A stretch of 64,000 nucleotides of DNA, taken from NCBI RefSeq assembly GCF_001514145.1, contig NZ_KQ948681.1, positions 39,328-103,327 of the forward strand. The letters are read 5' to 3'. The notes beneath the pieces were generated by a model. That model was not told where the DNA came from and made no database searches. It saw only the letters and a program-made list of their open reading frames with translations. The position numbers and the translations under genes were made by a program. Of the stretch, positions 53,552 through 61,576 are shown piece after piece. Positions within the stretch are counted from its first letter, which is position 1. Each line of letters begins with the position of its first letter. Origin of the DNA: Streptomyces canus (GTDB taxonomy: Bacteria; Actinomycetota; Actinomycetes; Streptomycetales; Streptomycetaceae).

Positions 53552-54321
53552 TGCCCGGCGTCGAACACACCAACGCCTTCACCAAGCAGACCGACACGGC
53601 GAGGGCCTCGCTGACCGGCGACCCCGCCGCGGGCGACGGTGGGTGCTGTGCCGGCTGCCCGATCGCCGCAGGGTGCGCCCTGGCCAGCGACGTCTACGTC
53701 ACCTGCCCGATCACCGGCAGCACGCCGCCTCCGGCCCCGCCCGCCGGCGTTCCCGAACTGGCCGGCTCGGAACTGCAGCCGGATGCGGATCCGGGAACCA
53801 ACTGGAGCGACGTGGCCAGTCGGGGTGTGGAGACGGCAGTCTCCGCGGCCTTCGGCTTCGGATGGCTCGACGCCCTGATTGCCATCGTCCAGCGCTCGGA
53901 CGGCACGGACGCCCAGGGCAACCCCGTCGACTGGGGCCGGTTGCAGCCCCGGCGCAACGGGCTGTCGATCTTGTTCGTCTCCTTCGTCCCCCTCGGTGAG
54001 CACACCGCCGCCGCCTGGGTCGCCCAGGGCCTTACCGAGGCGACCGACGCCTACCTGCACTACGGCCTCGGAGCGGTGTTCATGCCGCTGGGAGCCGGCC
54101 TCGTCGTGCTGCCGGTGCTCGCGTGCCGCGAGATGAACGGCGTGTTCGGCGCGCTGTGCCGTGGCGCGACCGGCCTGGTGGCCCTCGCCGCCCGCATCGC
54201 CTGCAAGTTCCTGACCTCACGGCTGGGGTGGATCGTCACCCGCCCTGCCCTGTGGGCCGGCGGGATCGGCCCGCTCCTTCTCAGCTGGCGTTTCATCGTT
54301 TCTCGTCTCACCGGAGCCTGA
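53551..54321 (+). CDS. Membrane protein of the transfer unit
   Basis: 256 residues; TGATG overlap at 53551. A cysteine cluster near residue 32 (GGCCAGCPIAAGCAL) precedes several hydrophobic stretches (ILFVSFVPLG, AVFMPLGAGLVVLPVLAC, WAGGIGPLLLSW). Likely a spread-type membrane protein. Family not certain. Confidence 0.75.
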   Translation: MPGVEHTNAFTKQTDTARASLTGDPAAGDGGCCAGCPIAAGCALASDVYVTCPITGSTPPPAPPAGVPELAGSELQPDADPGTNWSDVASRGVETAVSAAFGFGWLDALIAIVQRSDGTDAQGNPVDWGRLQPRRNGLSILFVSFVPLGEHTAAAWVAQGLTEATDAYLHYGLGAVFMPLGAGLVVLPVLACREMNGVFGALCRGATGLVALAARIACKFLTSRLGWIVTRPALWAGGIGPLLLSWRFIVSRLTGA

Positions 54322-54323
54322 TC

Positions 54324-54824
54324 GTGTTCGACAACCACGTTGCCAACGGCACCTTCGGAACCCTCGCCTTCGGAGTGCTCACGCTCGTCGTGATCGCGGC
54401 CGGGTTCAAGTACAAGCTGCTGCGCCGCAAGAAGACCATCGTCTTCGTCGCCCTGGGCGTCCTCGCCGTCACCGTCAACTCCGGCGGCCTGCTCGGCGAA
54501 GTCGCCGGCGCCCTGCGCCTGGGCATGAACGTCGCCGGCGAGCAGGGAATCAACGGGTTGGCCGGCGCGAAGACGCCGGCCAACCCCCCGACCACCCAGG
54601 TCACCCCCGTCACCGCGTTCGGCGCCCTCCTCGGCCTGGCCATCCTCGCCTGGTACGGCATCAAGCTCTACGCGGCCAAGGGCAAGCCGGAGGACTGGAA
54701 GGAGATGATCGGCGGCGTCATCGTCGGCGTCTGCTCCGGCACCGGCGTCGGGTTCCTCGGGATCGCGCTCAACAGTGGCGTCATCGTCAGCAACAACGTC
54801 GGCTTCTACGTCTTCGGCGGCTGA
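54324..54824 (+). CDS. Small multi-helix membrane protein of the transfer unit
   Basis: 166 residues; GTG 54324 (GGAGCC ahead), two bases after the upstream stop. Four membrane segments (LAFGVLTLVVIAAGF, TIVFVALGVLAVTV, ALLGLAILAWYGIKL, and GVIVGVCSGTGVGFLGIAL). Consistent with a spread or membrane-partner protein placed ahead of TraB. No name can be given. Confidence 0.8.
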   Translation: MFDNHVANGTFGTLAFGVLTLVVIAAGFKYKLLRRKKTIVFVALGVLAVTVNSGGLLGEVAGALRLGMNVAGEQGINGLAGAKTPANPPTTQVTPVTAFGALLGLAILAWYGIKLYAAKGKPEDWKEMIGGVIVGVCSGTGVGFLGIALNSGVIVSNNVGFYVFGG

Positions 54825-54974
54825 CCCTGCGGGCCGTGACGGTCCCCCACACCCCCCGAAGCCGGGGTGTGGCGGGCCGCCCTGGCCCGGACGCCCCACG
54901 TCCAGCCGCACCTCACACCCCCTACCCGGTCCCCAGCGATCGGCCCGCCCCACCGCCCAGCGACGGAGGAGTCC

Positions 54975-57260
54975 ATGAGCACCGCCCACGAACCGCGCCC
55001 CCGTGACCTTGAGGTCGACGACGGCGAGCACGGGGCGGCCGCGACCGTTGCCGAGGCGCCAACCAGCGACGACGACCAGAACGACGACAGCGAGCGGACC
55101 AACCACGCGGCGGCCAGGCGCTGCGCGCACCACGCCGCAACCGTCCTCCGCCTCGTATCCGGCCACACCGGCCCCGGCCTGCGCCACGGCTGGGACGCCC
55201 TCATGCACTGGACGACCGTCGCCTACATGTCGGACGAGGAGATCCGGCGCCGGCTCGTCAAGAAGCACCTCGACACCTACATCGCCGACCGTGACGCCAC
55301 ACGGTCCAACATCAACCGGCTCAGCAAGAAGACCGGCAAAATGGCCCGGGAAGCCGTGACCTTCGGCCTCACGCCCGAAGAGGCCGCCCGCCTCCGGGCG
55401 ACCAACACCGAACTCCAGCGCCAGCGCCGGGCCGGCACCGCCCTGGCACGGATCCCCTTCGACGCGGAGACAGCCCAGCCCACCGAGGCGCAGATCCGCC
55501 GCCACCGCACCGTCCAGAGCCTGGCCCGCTTCGCCGGCGTCCTCCTGCCTGCGGGCGCAGCCACCATCGGCCTGATCGTCGCCGCCCCCACCGCTGGCCT
55601 CATCGCCTTGCCCCTCCTGGCCGGCGCGGCCTGGTGGCTCGGTCGGCACCCCGTGGAGCTGACCCAGCGGCCGCTCCCCGCCGACCTGGTCGGCCCTGCG
55701 GAACTCGAGCCGCTCCTCCTCGACGCCGATGACGACCCCGACGCCGCCGAGCTCGAGGATGAGGGCCCCTACGCGATCGCCAACGCCACTACGCCGGAGG
55801 AGGCCGAAGAAGCCCTGCGGCGGGCGATCATCCACGAGGGCGAAGACGTCGAGTCCGTCACCGACGCCCGGCGCGAGCCGTGGGGCTGGTCCGTCCGCGT
55901 CACCTTCCGCACCGGCTCACCCGACGACCTCAACAAGGAAGACACTTACAAAGGCCTGGTCACCCTGTTGCGCGTGCGCCGCAACGGCCTGCTCATCGAA
56001 GGCGACCCGGACGACGGCGCGGCCTGCACCGTACGCATCCTCATGCGCCATCCCTTCACCGCCGAGCTGGTGGGCGACGTCCCGTACAGGGCTCCACTCT
56101 CTGCCTCGATCACCGACGTCTTCGACTTCGGGGTCGCCATGGACGCCACCCCCCTCGCCTACGCCCTCGCCGGACTGATGCTGCTCATGGTGGCCGACTC
56201 CGGCGGCGGCAAATCCGGCATCATGCTCGCGATGGCCGAAGCCGTCACCTCCACACGCGACGCGGTCGTCGTCAACGTGGACCCGGTGGGGACCGGCGTC
56301 GACGCACTCGGGCCGGCGATCACCCTGAGCGCCTGCATGGACGACGACACCATCTGCGCCCTCCTGGAGTTCTTCCTCGCCCTGTGCTCCGCCCGAGCCC
56401 GACTACGCGCCACGTACGGATGGGGCAACCTCTGGCGCGTCTCATCCGAACACCCGGCGTTCTGCCTGTTCGTCGACGAGTGGCCCCAGCTCTCCCCCCG
56501 CGCCAAGGCCCTGCTGATCCGGCTCCTGCTCCTCGGCCGCAAGGAGGCGATCTGGGTGTACGGCGGCAGCCAGTACGGCACCAAGGACCACCTGGGCGAG
56601 GCGATCGGTCCCAAGCTCTCGGCGAAGCTGATCGGCGCCAGCCGCCGCGTCGACGTCACCGAACTGCTCGGCGCCGGCGCGCTCGCTGAGGGCTACCGAG
56701 CGGACCTGATCCGTCCGGCCACACACAACGCCCGCAACGATGCGGGCCAGATGTACGCGCAGGGCCTGGCCGGCATGTCCGACCGCCCCATGCGATATCA
56801 GGTACGCGAGATCCACGCCGACTACGCCGCCAGAGTCGGCGCCGAGCGAGCAGCTGCCGGGCTCCCGGACGTCACCCACACCCTCGCCGAGGCCGGCATG
56901 CTCGATGCCTGGCTCGAACTCCAGGAAACCTGCGCGAACAACACCGTGATGCCCGCCGGCCGAGCCCGCGCCCCGGAGATCCTGCTCACCATCCGCGACG
57001 CGTTCATGCGTGAGAACGACCCGACGTACATGACGCTCGATCAACTCCACGGTCACCTCCGCCGAGCCGCTCCCGACCCCTGGGAGCAGTGGGACGGCCT
57101 GCCCAACCATGACCGCCTGCGCGAGCTCGGCAAATCCCTCCGCCGGTCGCTCGACGACGCGGACGTCGCGCTGTCCTCGCAACGCATCCGCGAGGTGGAG
57201 GGCAAGCCCCGCGGCTACTACCTCACCGACGTACAGGAGGCTCTCGACCACGCGACGTGA
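54975..57260 (+). CDS. FtsK/TraB-type DNA translocase
   Basis: 761 residues; ATG 54975 has GGAGGAGTCC ahead. A membrane region (GVLLPAGAATIGLIVAAPTAGLIALPLL) precedes the motor: P-loop ADSGGGKSG near 406-413 and CLFVDEWPQL near 496. The end carries a winged-helix-like region (LDQLHGHLRRA...). This is the FtsK-like translocase of Streptomyces mycelial transfer, which moves double-stranded DNA, unlike type IV systems. Confidence 0.9.
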   Translation: MSTAHEPRPRDLEVDDGEHGAAATVAEAPTSDDDQNDDSERTNHAAARRCAHHAATVLRLVSGHTGPGLRHGWDALMHWTTVAYMSDEEIRRRLVKKHLDTYIADRDATRSNINRLSKKTGKMAREAVTFGLTPEEAARLRATNTELQRQRRAGTALARIPFDAETAQPTEAQIRRHRTVQSLARFAGVLLPAGAATIGLIVAAPTAGLIALPLLAGAAWWLGRHPVELTQRPLPADLVGPAELEPLLLDADDDPDAAELEDEGPYAIANATTPEEAEEALRRAIIHEGEDVESVTDARREPWGWSVRVTFRTGSPDDLNKEDTYKGLVTLLRVRRNGLLIEGDPDDGAACTVRILMRHPFTAELVGDVPYRAPLSASITDVFDFGVAMDATPLAYALAGLMLLMVADSGGGKSGIMLAMAEAVTSTRDAVVVNVDPVGTGVDALGPAITLSACMDDDTICALLEFFLALCSARARLRATYGWGNLWRVSSEHPAFCLFVDEWPQLSPRAKALLIRLLLLGRKEAIWVYGGSQYGTKDHLGEAIGPKLSAKLIGASRRVDVTELLGAGALAEGYRADLIRPATHNARNDAGQMYAQGLAGMSDRPMRYQVREIHADYAARVGAERAAAGLPDVTHTLAEAGMLDAWLELQETCANNTVMPAGRARAPEILLTIRDAFMRENDPTYMTLDQLHGHLRRAAPDPWEQWDGLPNHDRLRELGKSLRRSLDDADVALSSQRIREVEGKPRGYYLTDVQEALDHAT

Positions 57261-57547
57261 TCGCCTTCCGATTGGCATCTGATCGGCTCAGCATCGGCGC
57301 CGATCGAAGATCCATTCCCGACCTGCAGAAACCAATCCCTCCAATCAAGATCGCTACCCCGGGGATCCGGCGCGGATGGCCGCCCAGGACACCGCAGCCG
57401 GCCCGACGGCGGGGCAGGCAACGGGCGCGAGCGCCCGAGGCCGTGCGCCAAGAGACCTCCGCCGAACCGACCCGGCTGTCGATTTCTTACTTCTTTACAG
57501 AGGTGTGTTCCGGTCGACGGGGTGCGGCCATGACGCCCCTTCCGCGC
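57261..57547. other. Intergenic stretch after the translocase gene
   Basis: No gene supported. Contains repeated ATCGG-type bases near 57270-57310, of unknown meaning. Confidence 0.4.
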
Positions 57548-57578
57548 TGTCACACGCTTCGCCGAAAACGCACCCCTA
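57548..57578 (+). promoter_or_regulatory. Family-2 backbone promoter, site E
   Basis: TGTCACAC (57548-57555), 15 bases, CACCCCTA (57571-57578). The only rightward copy; it leads the 312-residue gene. Confidence 0.85.
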
Positions 57579-57619
57579 TAACCGCCACCCGTGCCAACAC
57601 ACGACCAAGGGATACGCAC

Positions 57620-58558
57620 ATGGACCATCACCACCCGCTTCCAGAACACGCCGTTGCGCCCTACGGACACGAACGTCCCTCCATGCGGCGGCTCATCCTC
57701 GAAGCCCGGTGGGCTTCCTACCAGCACCGCTCAGCACTCGAACACGATCCGGACGCTCCGAGCACCACAGGCCTCGGCCGAGCAAGGACTCTGCACCTCG
57801 GTGTTCTCCACGACGTCCTCGCCCTCCGCGGGACCGAGGACGCGGACGCCTACGACACCGCACAAACCTGCGGAGACACCCTGCGGCACCTCGACGACGC
57901 CGACATCACGACGACCGGCATCGACTACCTCCGCCAGCAGTACGCCCAGGCCCACCAACTGGGCACGGTGACGGGCAATCAGTTCGCACCACTGCTCAGG
58001 CATGTCTTCCCCGAGCCCATCGACCTGGACGTCAGCTATCCCGCCACCTCGGATCTCATCCACCAGATGTGCGACGCCTACCACTGGTCCAAGATCAGGA
58101 ATCCCGCACTACCACCTGCCGACGCGGCCACCGAAGCGCGCAGGCACCTGATCTGCCAGGGCCTCCTCCTCGACTTCGCGGCCGCCCTTACCCCCGCCGA
58201 CACCGCAGCCGCCGCAGCCGCCGTCGAAGCCGGCCACGCCCTGCGGGCCCGCGACGGCCGCCCGACATCCACCGATCAGAATGCCCGGGCGTACCTTCTC
58301 GACGCCTACCGCGAGCTGAAGCCGGACGAGGAGCTTGATGCACATCCCTTCGACTGCCCCGGTGGATGCGGAGGCGACGGCATCGTACTGACGACGGTGA
58401 CCTGGGAGTACCAGGGCGACGGAATCTACGTGCCGGTGTACCAGGAACCCGTCGATTGCGACAGCGGTGATCCGGAGGCGCACAGCGTGAACTGCCAGAC
58501 CTGCAAGGGTCACGGATACACGTACTCGCGCGGGGAACGCCAGCTCTGCTTCGGATAG
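57620..58558 (+). CDS. Hypothetical protein with DnaJ-type zinc motifs
   Basis: 312 residues; ATG 57620 has AAGGG ahead. Residues 240-312 hold CPGGCGGDGIVL and CQTCKGHGYTYS, which match CxxCxGxG zinc knuckles of DnaJ, plus a final Cys. The N-terminal 230 residues are helical and His-rich. Possibly a chaperone-like adaptor. First gene of the short rightward unit under family-2 site E. Confidence 0.8.
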   Translation: MDHHHPLPEHAVAPYGHERPSMRRLILEARWASYQHRSALEHDPDAPSTTGLGRARTLHLGVLHDVLALRGTEDADAYDTAQTCGDTLRHLDDADITTTGIDYLRQQYAQAHQLGTVTGNQFAPLLRHVFPEPIDLDVSYPATSDLIHQMCDAYHWSKIRNPALPPADAATEARRHLICQGLLLDFAAALTPADTAAAAAAVEAGHALRARDGRPTSTDQNARAYLLDAYRELKPDEELDAHPFDCPGGCGGDGIVLTTVTWEYQGDGIYVPVYQEPVDCDSGDPEAHSVNCQTCKGHGYTYSRGERQLCFG

Positions 58559-58654
58559 GTGACGGCACCATGCGAATCGCCATCAACATCACTGGTGCCT
58601 CCCCGGCCGCCTTGCTCACTGCCTCTTGACCAGTCACCCACCAAGGAGAACAGC

Positions 58655-58945
58655 ATGACCACCGAGGCGAGTCCCGCCCTCTGGGTCGGGACCTTCCACG
58701 GGCATCACAGTGGGACCAAGGTCGTCGCCACCGCGACCCGCACCGACTCCGCCCCGCTCCCGTACGGCTGGGACTGCTCCTGCGGGATCGGTCAGCGATT
58801 CCCCACCGAGGACGGCATCTTCGACAGCGCATGGCGTCATACCCACCCGCCCCGGTGGCGCTCCTGGGCCCGCCGGGTGCCCCTCCTGGGGCGCCTGGTT
58901 CAGCCCACGCCCCGGCTCAAGCACCCGCAGACGCCTGAGTGGTGA
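58655..58945 (+). CDS. Small hypothetical protein
   Basis: 96 residues; ATG 58655 (AAGGAGAACAGC ahead). ALWVGTFHGHHSGT, then WDCSCGIGQRFPTEDGIFDSAWRHTH: the Cys pair and nearby His could bind zinc. Function unknown. Confidence 0.75.
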   Translation: MTTEASPALWVGTFHGHHSGTKVVATATRTDSAPLPYGWDCSCGIGQRFPTEDGIFDSAWRHTHPPRWRSWARRVPLLGRLVQPTPRLKHPQTPEW

Positions 58946-59109
58946 GAGGCCGCGCCGTCCCCGCTGGCATGCAAGCCTGCTTCCTCGGCGGCGGCCTGGC
59001 CGTCTGGCTCACCGCCGTCGGCCCCCGATGCGCCACCGGCGCCGCACCGATCCCGGTCCCTCGCGCACGAGAGGGTGAACTCGCGGACATGGTGGCGCTC
59101 GCCGGGTGA
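58942..59109 (+). CDS. Possible small protein
   Basis: 55 residues from GTG 58942 with a 4-base GTGA overlap. The N-terminal ACFLGGGLAVWLTAVG is weakly hydrophobic. Composition is plausible but no homology is seen. Confidence 0.4.
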   Translation: MRGRAVPAGMQACFLGGGLAVWLTAVGPRCATGAAPIPVPRAREGELADMVALAG

Positions 59110-59180
59110 GAGCTCCTTCAGGACCCCGGCGACGCTCCGTTCACCGCGCGGTTCATCAAGGCCTGCACCCGGCACCAACA

Positions 59181-59216
59181 TGAAGCGGGCCCCGTCCTCG
59201 GACGGGGCCCGCTTCA
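59181..59216 (+). terminator. Strong terminator
   Basis: 17-base perfect arms with a TC centre (59181-59197 and 59200-59216). It ends the short rightward unit. Confidence 0.85.
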
Positions 59217-59282
59217 TTGGAGCTCAGTCCGACGACTGACCGGCGCTGACAGCAAGGGAGAAGCTGCGGGGGCTGCGGGGAG

Positions 59283-59466
59283 GGAGAAGTCTCCCTCCCC
59301 GCAGCCCCCGCAGCGTCACGGGCTGTTCCCGCGGGCACACCAGGGAGGACAGAGAAGTCTCCCCCTCATCGCGGGCCGGTCAGGAGACCCTCCGGGCAGA
59401 CCGGGGGGAGAAGTCTCTCCCCCCGGAACCTGAGCGCTGATCAGAACTGAGGGGAGTGAAATCTCC
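59283..59466. repeat. Cluster of four GGAGAARTCTCC-type palindromes
   Basis: Sites at 59283 (perfect palindrome), 59351, 59407 and 59455 (two to three mismatches in all). Each is followed by a C-run. Similar single sites at 44035 and 61359. Confidence 0.7.
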
Positions 59467-59557
59467 CTTCCCCTTGTGGCCACCGGCATGAGAACCGGAG
59501 AGACGACCCCGGCTGCCCGGCCCTGCGGGACGCACCTTCACCCAGATGATCAAGGTT

Positions 59558-59629
59558 GCCGCTCGTATTGCCTCTCGTAGTGCTCTTCCTGGTGCCTCTC
59601 GTAGTGCCTCTCCTATTGCGTCTCGTAGT
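59558..59629 (+). repeat. 12-base tandem array
   Basis: Six tandem 12-base units of consensus GCCTCTCGTAGT; units 2 and 4 are identical and the others differ by one to five bases. Confidence 0.8.
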
Positions 59630-60041
59630 GCCTCGGACCGGTGCGCCCGACGGCCAAAGCCGCTGATCAGTGGCTCAGACAAGGGGTTCTCCTCATGCCG
59701 ACTACTTCCCTACGAGCCTGCGAGGCACGGCCCTGGGACGTGCGAAGAGCAACAAGAACAGGCGAGGGATAGGCGAGCCACAACAGCGAAGAGCCGGCGG
59801 AGGTGAGAGCAGAGATGGGACCAAGGACAGAACAGACGACAAGTACAGAGGACGAGACAACAGCGATGGGCGGGAGGAGACCGGGAGCGAGTGTGAGGCA
59901 GACGGGCGAGCAACGAGGGACAGGGCGGGGGATCGGCGAATGCAGATGAGCGAGCGGGTTGGTGATCGCGCCGGTCGTCCGGTGCGGGGTGGATCGGTGG
60001 CGGCTGGCGGGGACGATGCCGAAGGCCGGACGCTAGCGCTG

Positions 60042-60070
60042 CGCCCCGCTCACCGGTGGTGAGCGGGGCG
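60042..60070 (-). terminator. Terminator-like hairpin
   Basis: Perfect 13-base arms CGCCCCGCTCACC and GGTGAGCGGGGCG with a GGT loop, 31 bases beyond the 83-residue stop. Confidence 0.75.
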
Positions 60071-60100
60071 GGGGGAGAGGGGGGCGGCGCGCGATCGGAT

Positions 60101-60352
60101 TTAGTCGACTCGGGAGCTGGCGTCCTTGATGAGGGCGCGGCCGACGGAACCGGCCGCCTGCGCCGGGGACAGCCCGGAACCGAGGGCGCAGATGTAGCGA
60201 GTGGCGATGACATCGTGGGCCTCGGGGGTGCTGAGGGCGGTCATGACGGTGGCGGGGCGCAATCCCCACTTCTGGGCTATCAGGGTTGCGGCCGTGACGA
60301 CGATGAACGCCACGATGTCGGGCAGGCTGCCCGGGGTGGGAGTGTCGGACAT
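60101..60352 (-). CDS. Small hypothetical protein
   Basis: 83 residues; ATG 60352 (GAGAGG ahead). DIVAFIVVTAATLIAQKWGL is moderately hydrophobic, but the protein is more likely soluble and helical. SPAQAAGSVGRALIKDASSR could be an amphipathic helix. Function unknown. It closes the unit that starts at family-1 copy 8. Confidence 0.7.
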   Translation of the reverse strand: MSDTPTPGSLPDIVAFIVVTAATLIAQKWGLRPATVMTALSTPEAHDVIATRYICALGSGLSPAQAAGSVGRALIKDASSRVD

Positions 60353-60425
60353 GGAGATGTCCTCTCTGGGAGATGGCGGTTCGGCCCCTCGCGAGGCGAG
60401 GGGCCGAACCGGGCGGGCGGGGGGA

Positions 60426-61151
60426 CTACTTCGTGAGGTCGGCGCGCTCGGCGATGAGGTCTTCCCTCTTGCACTGGAGGGCGAGGATCTGGCCCGTGAG
60501 CTGAACGGCGGGGGCCATGTCGGGGGTGATGTCGTCGCTCTGCGGGGCGGTGGTGGCCGGGAGCTCGTCGCGCTGCTTGGTGAGCTCGTCGATCCGCTCG
60601 CCGATGGACATGATCTTGCAGCTCAGGTCGTCGGCCTTCTTCGCGATCGCCTCGGCGCGCTGGGGAGCGAGGGTGGCGGTGTAGGTCGCGGTGAGCTGGT
60701 CGTAGTCGTCGCGAGCCTGCCAGTTGCGGACGAGGGCCGTGACGAGGTCGGCGGTACGGGCGGAGGTGTTGAGCGTCGCGCCACCGGCGCTCGTGCCGGT
60801 GCCGGTGGAGGCTCCGGCCAGGTCGCGCAGCCGGAACACGGAGGTCTCGTCGACGAGGTCGGCCGGGTTGACCAGCTGGTGGCCGACCACGTAGGGGAGG
60901 CTGGCGCTGCCGAGGACGGGGACGTTCGTGCGCTGGTGGCGGTCGGTGGGCGACCCACCACCGAACTGGATGTTGACCAGACCATCGACCTCCGGGAAGG
61001 CGTGGTAGTCGGGGTGGATCACGAAGGTGCCGACGGGAAACGCGCCCATCTGACCGACCCGCTTGACGTCGTAGACCGCCTCACCGTGCTCGCCGATGCT
61101 GACCTCGGCGGTGTAGTAGCGGCCAGCGGCGGTCTTCAGGGTCTCGGTCAT
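60426..61151 (-). CDS. Hypothetical protein with C-terminal coiled coil
   Basis: 241 residues; ATG 61151 (CAGGAGGACACC ahead). The N-terminal half is beta-rich (AAGRYYTAEVSIGEHGEAVY), with LPYVVGHQLVNPADLV; the C-terminal 90 residues form a helical Glu/Lys/Arg-rich stretch (DDLSCKIMSIGERIDELTKQRDEL). First gene after family-1 copy 8. Family not recognised. Confidence 0.8.
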   Translation of the reverse strand: MTETLKTAAGRYYTAEVSIGEHGEAVYDVKRVGQMGAFPVGTFVIHPDYHAFPEVDGLVNIQFGGGSPTDRHQRTNVPVLGSASLPYVVGHQLVNPADLVDETSVFRLRDLAGASTGTGTSAGGATLNTSARTADLVTALVRNWQARDDYDQLTATYTATLAPQRAEAIAKKADDLSCKIMSIGERIDELTKQRDELPATTAPQSDDITPDMAPAVQLTGQILALQCKREDLIAERADLTK

Positions 61152-61213
61152 GGTGTCCTCCTGGACAAGGTGGTGGTAGGGGCGGGGTGTTCCCTGCGCC
61201 CTTCGATGTCTCC

Positions 61214-61242
61214 ACTCTACACACAGAAAAAGAATTAAGCAA
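61214..61242 (-). promoter_or_regulatory. Family-1 accessory promoter, copy 8
   Basis: TTGCTT (61242-61237), 17-base spacer AATTCTTTTT..., TAGAGT (61219-61214). The preceding ORF ends ATT GCT TAA inside the motif. Confidence 0.9.
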
Positions 61243-61573
61243 TACCTAGAATTGTTCGCACGTCCTCGCAGGTCAGCGGCAGGGGCGGGGGTCCTGTGAC
61301 ACGCGTCCGTGGCGGGACGGCCGGGACGTAAGAGGCCGGGCACTTGATCGCGGGGAGGGGTGATTTCTCCGTAGGATCCGCCGTCGGCAAGGACTCAGAT
61401 GGGCCGTCTCCGGCGGCAGTCGCCGCACCGTCACCGGCGCCGGAGGGGAGCGCAGTGTTCCGCCTCGGTTGTCCGCCGTCCGGCCACGCGTCGACTGGCT
61501 GGGTAGCGCACGGTCGGCACCGCCCCGGGGGAGTGAAGTCTCTGGTCGCGAGGGCCGCTTGGACATCTCGCAC
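61235..61573 (-). CDS. Hypothetical protein coupled to 61577 gene
   Basis: 112 residues from GTG 61573, three bases after the previous stop. It has CRPCATQPVDAWPDGGQP near residue 19 (a possible Cys pair) and a C-terminal LTCEDVRTILGIA. Part is low-complexity. The stop lies inside family-1 copy 8. Moderately likely to be real because of the tight coupling. Confidence 0.55.
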   Translation of the reverse strand: MRDVQAALATRDFTPPGRCRPCATQPVDAWPDGGQPRRNTALPSGAGDGAATAAGDGPSESLPTADPTEKSPLPAIKCPASYVPAVPPRTRVTGPPPLPLTCEDVRTILGIA

Positions 61574-61576
61574 GAC

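Larger units (their letters stand above)
59110..60041. other. Repeat-rich non-coding region
   Basis: No supported gene in about 0.9 kb. It holds a terminator, four GGAGAAGTCTCC-type sites, a 12-base tandem array and a long purine-rich stretch on the + strand. This is the kind of DNA where a partition or transfer cis-site could lie. Confidence 0.6.

Noticed and set aside
59558..59629. CRISPR array
   Set aside because: Units are 12 bases and directly adjacent with no spacers; no cas gene is present.
59380..59682. Leftward ORF with ALREA-type repeats
   Set aside because: The repeats follow from the 12-base tandem array; no ribosome site, and the ORF runs across the palindrome cluster.
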